DNA of 64,000 nt from Lactobacillus mulieris (GTDB taxonomy: Bacteria; Bacillota; Bacilli; Lactobacillales; Lactobacillaceae): the NCBI RefSeq assembly GCF_007095465.1, contig NZ_SDGL01000006.1, positions 55,605 through 119,604 of the forward strand, in the 5' to 3' direction. The translations under genes were made by a program, and so were the position numbers. The notes beneath the pieces are model-generated. The model searched no databases. It was given only the letters and a program-made list of their open reading frames with translations, and was not told where the DNA came from. This document shows, in pieces, positions 57,075 to 64,000 of the stretch. Position 1 is the first letter of the stretch. The number at the start of each line of letters is the position of its first letter.

Positions 57075-57932
57075 TTATTTCATATTCTGGTGGATTATTG
57101 CTTGGATGTCTGAGTCACTTAAGCTGAAGTCTGGACCAACAGTTTTCTTAATTTGCTTAAACACATCTGTTTCGTTAGTCTCTGGTCTCATTTCTTTAAT
57201 GGTCAACGTAAGAGCCTTCACCGTATTCTTGTCGCCTTTTTCGCGACCTCTCTCAATACCTCTTTTTTCCGCTACTGCTGTTTCTTCCTTCATCCGTAAT
57301 TCTGCTGTTCTCATAAGATTTCTCCTTTTCGGATCATCATTATATTCTTGGATTTTGTTCTGAATCTCTTTAAAGATTCCTTTTGATTCTATTTTATCAT
57401 CGTTCATTAGTTTTTGGAGATTTAACAAATCGACATCTTCGCTGCCACTACCTTTTGAATTAATGATAATATTTTCAGCATTGTTTTTAAGCTGAATACT
57501 TTTATTTTCATCATCATACAAGTGAAAACTATAGCGCAGCTTTCCCTTACCGAATGGATCAAAAGCACACAAGAATATCAGATACGTTCTAGACAATGAA
57601 GTGTACGGTTCGCCTCGATCCAAAGTATCCCGATCCATCGAGGATTGATAATACCGCATTCGTGGTCCAATGTCATGATTGTTATTAACCTGCATTTCCA
57701 CGTCATACAAGTTACCTGCTTTGTCTTTAACCGCAATATCGAGTCTGACAGATTTACTAATTTTATCCGACTTAGTCCCTAGCTCTTTTTGCGCATCGAT
57801 ACTTTCTACAGACACAACATTCACATCAGGTAGTGCCGCTTGAATAATCGCCTTACAAAAGCGTTTATTTTGCATAATACTACCAAAGATTTCATCATTT
57901 GTGAAACCATAAAACTTTTGGTCTTCAAACAT
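57075..57932 (-). CDS. Rpn-family PD-(D/E)XK nuclease-like protein
   Basis: This 285-residue protein of the Rpn (recombination-promoting nuclease/putative transposase) family has the core D65 ... E79-X-Q81 (LDIAVKDKAGNLYDVEMQ), the usual Rpn variant of the PD-(D/E)XK motif. The C-terminal part is helical and charged and ends in DSDIQAIIHQNMK. Such proteins are DNA endonucleases linked to recombination or to phage defence. A GGAGG site precedes the ATG. An internal 22-bp repeat in the C-terminal coding part is duplicated downstream. No transposase partner or terminal repeats were seen, so movement cannot be claimed. Confidence 0.88.
   Translation of the reverse strand: MFEDQKFYGFTNDEIFGSIMQNKRFCKAIIQAALPDVNVVSVESIDAQKELGTKSDKISKSVRLDIAVKDKAGNLYDVEMQVNNNHDIGPRMRYYQSSMDRDTLDRGEPYTSLSRTYLIFLCAFDPFGKGKLRYSFHLYDDENKSIQLKNNAENIIINSKGSGSEDVDLLNLQKLMNDDKIESKGIFKEIQNKIQEYNDDPKRRNLMRTAELRMKEETAVAEKRGIERGREKGDKNTVKALTLTIKEMRPETNETDVFKQIKKTVGPDFSLSDSDIQAIIHQNMK
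57304..57325. repeat. 22-bp direct repeat copy inside the Rpn-family gene
   Basis: It is identical to 57044-57065. On the minus strand it is read in the frame of the gene as NLMRTA. Recombination between the copies would remove 260 bases and, by the frame, leave a shorter product ending in two lysines. Confidence 0.75.
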
Positions 57933-57948
57933 GGTAATTTCCTCCTAT

Positions 57949-57979
57949 ATTTTTCGTACAATATAAAATACGAAAAAAT
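57949..57979. repeat. Inverted repeat in the rpn leader
   Basis: A/T-rich arms (about 57949-57958 and 57969-57979, with a CGTA/TACG core) surround a ten-base spacer immediately upstream of the ribosome binding site of the rpn-like gene. It could be an operator or the promoter-proximal end of a transcript hairpin. Too AT-rich to be decisive. Confidence 0.4.
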
Positions 57980-58001
57980 GGGAGGTTTTAATTTACAAAA
58001 T

Positions 58002-58035
58002 AAAAAAGCCCTAGAACATAGTTGTTCTAGAGCTT
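58002..58035 (-). terminator. Terminator of groES-groEL
   Basis: On the minus strand a 12-pair stem (58006-58017 with 58024-58035, one G-T pair) is followed by six T, 20 bases after the groEL stop. Confidence 0.88.
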
Positions 58036-58054
58036 GAAAGCTAATTTACGCTTT

Positions 58055-59701
<1,647 letters not shown>

Positions 59702-59707
59702 TCAGAA

Positions 59708-59992
59708 TTATTTTACAATTGCTAAAATGTCTTTTTCATGAAGGACCAAGTATTCTTCTCCGTCATACTTAACATTAGTGCCAGAGTACTTGTCGTAAAC
59801 TACACGGTCGCCTTCCTTAACAGTCATTGGTAAAACTTTACCTTCACTGGTAACTAAGCCACTACCTACTGCAACAACTTCACCTTCAGTTGGCTTTTCT
59901 TTAGCATTTGAAGCAAGGACGATACCGCCAACAGTTTCTTCTTCTTCTTTTTTTACTTTTACGATCACGCGATCACCAATAGGTTGTAACAC
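59708..59992 (-). CDS. groES: Co-chaperonin GroES
   Basis: This 94-residue protein starts [12 protein letters not shown] after a GTG start at 59992, chosen because GGAGGG sits 10 bases before it and the conserved family start coincides. The mobile loop [17 protein letters not shown] is present. It caps the GroEL chamber. It is the first gene of the groESL operon and lies under a CIRCE element. Confidence 0.96.
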   Translation of the reverse strand: MLQPIGDRVIVKVKKEEEETVGGIVLASNAKEKPTEGEVVAVGSGLVTSEGKVLPMTVKEGDRVVYDKYSGTNVKYDGEEYLVLHEKDILAIVK

Positions 59993-60027
59993 GTTTGTCC
60001 CTCCTATATTAACTATCAATTTAATTT

Positions 60028-60054
60028 TTAGCACTCTTTATTTCTAAGTGCTAA
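60028..60054. promoter_or_regulatory. CIRCE element of the groESL operon
   Basis: TTAGCACTC, nine bases, then AAGTGCTAA: the HrcA operator with a single deviation (A for G in the first position of the right arm). It lies 36-62 bases before the groES start, at the expected transcript start. The -10 box TATTAT (plus 60067-60072) and -35 TTGCAT (60090-60095), spaced 17 bases on the minus strand, are just upstream, so HrcA would block this promoter. Confidence 0.93.
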
Positions 60055-60066
60055 CTTACAATGCTT

Positions 60067-60095
60067 ATAATAATATGTTTTTCTCCTCGATGCAA
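60067..60095 (-). promoter_or_regulatory. groESL promoter
   Basis: On the minus strand, TTGCAT at plus 60090-60095 and TATTAT at 60067-60072 have 17-base spacing. The start site would fall at the CIRCE element. Confidence 0.7.
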
Positions 60096-60097
60096 GC

Positions 60098-60141
60098 AAA
60101 AAATAGCACCTTTTTGCTTCGAGTGCTAAAAAGGTGCTATT
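60098..60141 (-). terminator. Terminator of rex, with a degenerate second CIRCE in and around its loop
   Basis: Perfect 14-base arms (60102-60115 and 60128-60141) with a 12-base loop, and six T on the minus strand, end the rex transcript. The right side contains an exact GAGTGCTAA (60121-60129), and the left side (60103-60111) matches the CIRCE left arm at six of nine positions with the correct nine-base spacing. It is therefore a plausible weak second HrcA site. Confidence 0.8.
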
Positions 60142-60176
60142 CGTATAAATTAAGTAAGCAATACTAATGCTTTACT

Positions 60177-60818
60177 CTAATCTTCAATTTTTTTATCAGA
60201 TTCTAAAAAGTAAACCAAAGTTTGTAATTCTGTTGCTAAATCAACATTTTGAATTCGAACACCTGCAGGAGCTGATAGTCGAACAGGTGTAAAATTCATA
60301 ATTCCTCTAACTCCTGCTTCAACAATTTCATTAGCTGTTTTTTGGGCATTTATTTGAGGAACTGTTAAGATTGCAATTGTAATTTGTTGCTCTCTAATTT
60401 GTTCAATCATGTCTTTCATATCATAAACCGGAACACCACTAACAATCTTTCCAGTTAAATCAGAATTGATATCAAATGCACAAGAGATTCTAATATTATT
60501 ACTACGTTTAAAGTTATAATTAAGTAAGGCATGCCCCAAATTCCCTACTCCTATTAGGGCAACATTAGTCAAAGTATCTTGATTCAAGATTTTTTTAAAA
60601 AATCCCAGTAAACTTTTGACATCATAACCATAGCCACGCTTACCTAATGCGCCAAAATATGAAAAATCACGTCTAATAGAAGCACTATCAACTTGAACTG
60701 CTTCTGAGAGTTCAGTTGAGGATACTTTTTCTTTTCCTTCCTCATTTAATAAAATTAAGTAACGATAATAAAGTGGCAATCTACGTGCAGTTGCCTTTGG
60801 AATTTTTATTTTATCCAT
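60177..60818 (-). CDS. rex: Redox-sensing transcriptional repressor Rex
   Basis: This 213-residue NADH/NAD-sensing repressor has an N-terminal winged helix ([20 protein letters not shown]), a Rossmann domain with [14 protein letters not shown], and a C-terminal swapped helix. The ATG at 60818 is chosen because AAGAAGGG lies eight bases before it; a further in-frame ATG overlaps that site. It controls fermentation and respiration genes when NADH rises. TTGTGAA-type half-sites upstream could give autoregulation. It precedes groESL on the same strand with a terminator between. Confidence 0.95.
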   Translation of the reverse strand: MDKIKIPKATARRLPLYYRYLILLNEEGKEKVSSTELSEAVQVDSASIRRDFSYFGALGKRGYGYDVKSLLGFFKKILNQDTLTNVALIGVGNLGHALLNYNFKRSNNIRISCAFDINSDLTGKIVSGVPVYDMKDMIEQIREQQITIAILTVPQINAQKTANEIVEAGVRGIMNFTPVRLSAPAGVRIQNVDLATELQTLVYFLESDKKIED

Positions 60819-60842
60819 CAAAGAACCCTTCTTCATTCAAGT

Positions 60843-60973
60843 TTGTGAATGTGAAATTTTTTCAATCATGAATATGATACATACACTTATGGTTCATATG
60901 CAAGTAATATTTTCACAAATTTAATCCTAATAGCAACAAGTAAGTGAAATCTTCACATTTCCTATGGTAAAAT
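60843..60973. promoter_or_regulatory. Divergent control region between rex and the ABC-F gene, with Rex-like half-sites
   Basis: Half-sites TTGTGAA (60843-60849), GTGAAATTTTTTCA (60851-60864), TTTCACAAA (about 60910-60919) and GTGAAATCTTCAC (60944-60956) resemble Rex operator halves, but none is a full 18-base site with four-base spacing. The last overlaps the ABC-F promoter, which has an extended -10 TGGTAAAAT (60965-60973). Confidence 0.5.
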
Positions 60974-60991
60974 ATTGCACAGGTGAATTAT

Positions 60992-62902
60992 ATGATTATT
61001 GCACAAGGACATGCCCTTGAAAAACAATTTGGGGCAACAACTTTATTTAAAGATATTAATTTTTCAATTGAAAATAATGCCCGAATTGGTCTAGTAGGAC
61101 CAAATGGGGTCGGGAAAACCACTCTTCTCAAAATTATGACTGGAGAAGAAGAATCAACTAAAGGTGAATTTACAGTTAACAAAGATATTGATGTTGGATA
61201 TATCGCCCAGGAAAATGCCTTAGATGAAGATAAAAGCATCTGGGACGAAATGATTACTGTTTTTGCACCACTTATCAAGCAAGGCGAAACTTTAACCAAA
61301 ATGCAAGAACAAATTGCTGATAATCCAGAAGATAGTGACTTGCTTAAGCGTTATGATCAAATGCAATTTGACTTTGAACAAAATGGTGGTTATACCTATC
61401 AAGCTGATATAAAAAGTGTCTTAAATGGTTTCAATTTTAAAGAAAACACTTGGACCAAGAAAATCAGCTCACTATCTGGTGGTGAAAAAACAAGACTAAG
61501 TTTTGTTAAATTACTTCTTAAAAAGCCCGACTTACTTTTGCTTGATGAACCAACCAACTATCTTGACTTAGATACTTTAGATTGGCTCGAAGGATTTTTG
61601 AAAAATTATGATGGAGCTATTTTGACTGTATCTCACGATCAATACTTCTTAGACCATCTTGCAACGCAAATTTTTGAAATGCGTTATGGTAAGTTGACTA
61701 TTTTTAAAGGAGACTACACTCACTACTTAGCTGAACGCAAATTACGAGATGCTCAACAAGAAGCTGCTTATGAGAAGCAACAAGAAGAAATCAAGAAAAC
61801 CGAAGAATTTATTCAGAAAAATATTGTTCGTGCTACGACTACCAAGCGGGCTCAAAGTCGCCGTAAGCAACTAGAAAAAATGGATCGAATTGATCCACCA
61901 AAGCACAGTAACAAAGTGCGGATTAATTTTAAGGCTGATCGTCCTTCTGGAAAAGAAGTTCTAATTGCTCAAGATTTAACTATTGGCTATCCTGATAAAA
62001 CTATGGTTAGTGATATTTCTTTCCAAGTCAATAAAGGAGATCGAGTAGCTATTATTGGGCCTAATGGAATTGGTAAATCCACTTTACTCAAGACTATTAT
62101 GAAAAAACTAGCGGTTAAATCAGGGTCCATTAAGTATGGTGCTAGTTTAGATATTGGTTACTACGATCAAGAATTACAAGGACTAGATTACAAAAAGACT
62201 GTTATTGATACTATCTGGGATCGCCATAAATCAATGCCTGAAAAAGATGTTCGTTCGATTTTAGCTAGTTTTCTTTTTACCGCTAAAGATATTGACAAGG
62301 TGGTTGGCCAATTATCAGGTGGGCAGCGAGCTAGATTAACATTAACCGTTTTAGCCTTAGAACATGATAATTTCTTAATCATGGACGAACCTACTAACCA
62401 CTTAGATATTGAAGCAAAAGAAGTTCTTGAACAGGCTCTAAGTAAATTTGATGGTACACTTTTATTCGTATCTCATGACCGGTACTTTATTAACCAACTA
62501 GCAAATAAGATTATTTCAGTTAGAACTGGTCACGCAAAATTATATGAAGGTAATTACGAATATTATTTAGGAGAAAAAAATAAGCCTGTAAATCAACTAC
62601 CTGAACAAGTCACTAAAACTGAAACAAAAGTTAGTGAAAACAAGTTATCTTATCAAGAACAAAAAAAGCTTGATTCACAAAAGCGAAAATTACAAAGAAC
62701 AGTTGATGATTTAGAAGCTAAAATTGATGAATTAGAGCAAAAAGAAGCAGATATTCAAACTGAAATGGCAAATCCTGAAATTGCTTCTAATTTTGATAAG
62801 TTAGGGCCATTGCAAGAAGATTTATCAAAAGTTCAAGCTGAACTTGATCAAGCTACTAATGATTGGGAACAAGCTGTTAACGATTTAGATAATTTTGGAT
62901 AA
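60992..62902 (+). CDS. ABC-F family ATPase (Uup/YfmR-like)
   Basis: This 636-residue soluble protein has two ABC ATPase domains: Walker A GPNGVGKTT and GPNGIGKST, signatures LSGGEKTRL and LSGGQRARL, and Walker B DEPTNYLD and DEPTNHLD, separated by the ABC-F linker. The C-terminal extension is a coiled coil of about 90 residues, as in Uup/YfmR. It acts on ribosomes rather than in transport. The ATG at 60992 has AGGTGAA just upstream. A role in stalled elongation or DNA processing is likely; antibiotic resistance is not assumed. Confidence 0.9.
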   Translation: MIIAQGHALEKQFGATTLFKDINFSIENNARIGLVGPNGVGKTTLLKIMTGEEESTKGEFTVNKDIDVGYIAQENALDEDKSIWDEMITVFAPLIKQGETLTKMQEQIADNPEDSDLLKRYDQMQFDFEQNGGYTYQADIKSVLNGFNFKENTWTKKISSLSGGEKTRLSFVKLLLKKPDLLLLDEPTNYLDLDTLDWLEGFLKNYDGAILTVSHDQYFLDHLATQIFEMRYGKLTIFKGDYTHYLAERKLRDAQQEAAYEKQQEEIKKTEEFIQKNIVRATTTKRAQSRRKQLEKMDRIDPPKHSNKVRINFKADRPSGKEVLIAQDLTIGYPDKTMVSDISFQVNKGDRVAIIGPNGIGKSTLLKTIMKKLAVKSGSIKYGASLDIGYYDQELQGLDYKKTVIDTIWDRHKSMPEKDVRSILASFLFTAKDIDKVVGQLSGGQRARLTLTVLALEHDNFLIMDEPTNHLDIEAKEVLEQALSKFDGTLLFVSHDRYFINQLANKIISVRTGHAKLYEGNYEYYLGEKNKPVNQLPEQVTKTETKVSENKLSYQEQKKLDSQKRKLQRTVDDLEAKIDELEQKEADIQTEMANPEIASNFDKLGPLQEDLSKVQAELDQATNDWEQAVNDLDNFG

Positions 62903-62905
62903 AGA

Positions 62906-62941
62906 AAAGGCCATACTCCATTACTAAGAGTATGGCTTTTT
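62906..62941 (+). terminator. Terminator of the ABC-F gene
   Basis: Nine pairs (62910-62918 with 62928-62936), a nine-base loop and five T follow the stop codon. Confidence 0.85.
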
Positions 62942-63029
62942 ATATACCTTAAAACTCCTCATATAAAAGCTATTACTTCCATGTTAGAATGGATTAGTAT
63001 ATTTTCATTACTTTAGAGGTTTTTATTTT

Positions 63030-64000
63030 ATGAAAAAAAGAACTTGGATTTTTGCCGGCTTTCTCGCTGGTCTTATATTTTTTATCGCTAGTTGGATTGG
63101 CAGCATTAATTTCCTAATGGGTGGAACTATTCACTCTGGTGATTTGATTGACCAATATATCTCCTTTTTTGCTTATTTCCAACATACTTTACTTCACGAT
63201 TTTTCTAGTATTTCGTTTAGCTTTTCTAATGGCTTAGGTGGTAATACTGCTGGTAATTGGGGTTACTATCTTCTTAGTCCTTTTAACTTCATTGCTTTAC
63301 TTTTCCCTACTAAGTTTTTACCACAAGCTTTATACATCATAATCTTATTAAAGGTTATGGTCGCTAGTGCTAGTTTTTGTTGGATGTCAAAAAAGCTCCA
63401 TCATTTAGCTGACCCTTGGGCAATTAGTTTAGCTGTCGCTTATGCCCTTTCTTCATACGTAATTACTTATATTGGTAACTTAATGTGGCTTGATGCCATT
63501 GCGTTTTTACCTTTATTAGTTGTTTTTGTGACTCAATTAAGCAAAGGCCGTTTTAGTTTCCCTTATATTTTGCTTCTTGCAATTACGATTGTCGCTAACT
63601 ACTACACAGCTTTCATGGTTTGTTTATTCTTAGTTGGCTTCTTTATTTACCAATCATATTTAAATTATTCAAATTGGAAAAACTTACTAAGAAACAGCCT
63701 TTACTTTAGTATTGCTTCTTTAACAGCTGGTGCTTTAGCTGCTTTTAGTATTGCTCCTACTGCTTTTAACTTATTAGAAAACAAGCTTAACTACTCTCTT
63801 GCTAGTCCTAACATTAGCTTCTTTCACGTCTGGCAAGAGTTGCCAGCCACTATGCTTTTTTATACTAGAAGCTGGCAATTACCTTTATTATTTGTCGGAA
63901 CTATTACTTTAATTTTAACAATTAGTTTCTTTTTTAATCGCTCAATCCCTATTAAAGTAAGACTGGCAAGTTTACTTTTTAGTTTATTTACAGCTAGTGG
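63030..64000 (+). CDS. YfhO-family membrane protein, 3' end outside the window
   Basis: The frame starts at ATG 63030 behind AGAGG and is open to the window edge (323 full codons). MKKRTWIFAGFLAGLIF is the first helix; many further helices follow, with the YfhO pattern (GGTIHSGDLIDQYISFF; LGGNTAGNWGYYLLSPFNF; MWLDAIAFLPLLVV). YfhO proteins are large multi-pass transferases needed for lipoteichoic acid glycosylation in Bacillota. The remaining part lies outside. Confidence 0.88.
   Translation, partial: MKKRTWIFAGFLAGLIFFIASWIGSINFLMGGTIHSGDLIDQYISFFAYFQHTLLHDFSSISFSFSNGLGGNTAGNWGYYLLSPFNFIALLFPTKFLPQALYIIILLKVMVASASFCWMSKKLHHLADPWAISLAVAYALSSYVITYIGNLMWLDAIAFLPLLVVFVTQLSKGRFSFPYILLLAITIVANYYTAFMVCLFLVGFFIYQSYLNYSNWKNLLRNSLYFSIASLTAGALAAFSIAPTAFNLLENKLNYSLASPNISFFHVWQELPATMLFYTRSWQLPLLFVGTITLILTISFFFNRSIPIKVRLASLLFSLFTAS

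Noticed and set aside
57075..57932. Rpn-family gene as part of a complete insertion sequence
   Set aside because: No terminal inverted repeats, no transposase DDE/HUH protein and no target duplication are seen.
61000..62902. ABC-F gene as an antibiotic-resistance determinant
   Set aside because: The C-terminal coiled coil and length fit Uup/YfmR housekeeping types; no feature points to a resistance subtype.

Overview
The window reads as a chromosomal segment of a low-GC Gram-positive lactic acid bacterium. The best fit is Lactobacillus of the gasseri/johnsonii/acidophilus group. This is inferred from the AT-rich composition, the AGGAGG-type ribosome binding sites, the divergent ccpA/pepQ pair, the runs rdgB-racE, mutS2-trxA, alaS-ireB-ruvX-yrzB, mutS-mutL-ruvA-ruvB-yajC-zwf-dinB and rex-groES-groEL, and the CIRCE, cre and T-box signals. 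Both edge genes, a LacI-type regulator and a YfhO-type membrane protein, are cut by the window.

Layout. 1-7.5 kb is a sugar locus: a partial LacI regulator, a GPH-type sugar symporter, a GH36 alpha-galactosidase, a second LacI regulator and a divergent sucrose phosphorylase, with cre-like and palindromic operators between them. 7.5-14.9 kb is an arginine deiminase locus in the order arcB-arcC-arcA-arcD2-arcD1, with a divergent response-regulator-like gene whose receiver has lost its phosphorylation residues. 14.9-20 kb holds a yutD/yutF-type housekeeping operon and a secreted or anchored glycerophosphodiesterase. 20-25.7 kb holds pepV, ccpA, pepQ, two small envelope-associated proteins, mscS and a small tautomerase found here from sequence alone. 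25.7-46 kb is a conserved core for nucleotide sanitation, cell wall, DNA repair and recombination, alanyl-tRNA synthetase with an intact T-box leader, RNA turnover and the oxidative pentose phosphate entry enzyme.

46.2-58 kb is an accessory, defence-like island between mutS and groEL. It contains a type I restriction-modification system, a fused DUF262/DUF1524 (GmrSD-like) protein, a lone ABC exporter half with an Rgg/MutR-type regulator, and an Rpn-family PD-(D/E)XK protein. 58-64 kb returns to the core with groEL, groES, rex, an ABC-F ATPase and yfhO.

The most striking observation is in the hsd locus. hsdS is split into two opposed halves flanked by a perfect 15-bp inverted repeat (49371-49385 and 50060-50074). 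Flipping the roughly 0.7-kb segment on paper joins the halves in frame into a normal-length specificity subunit of about 399 residues. The window therefore seems to show the truncated phase of an invertible specificity switch. A second notable point is that MutL lacks all recognisable metal-binding residues of the MutL endonuclease. No tRNA, rRNA, CRISPR array or complete insertion sequence was seen.
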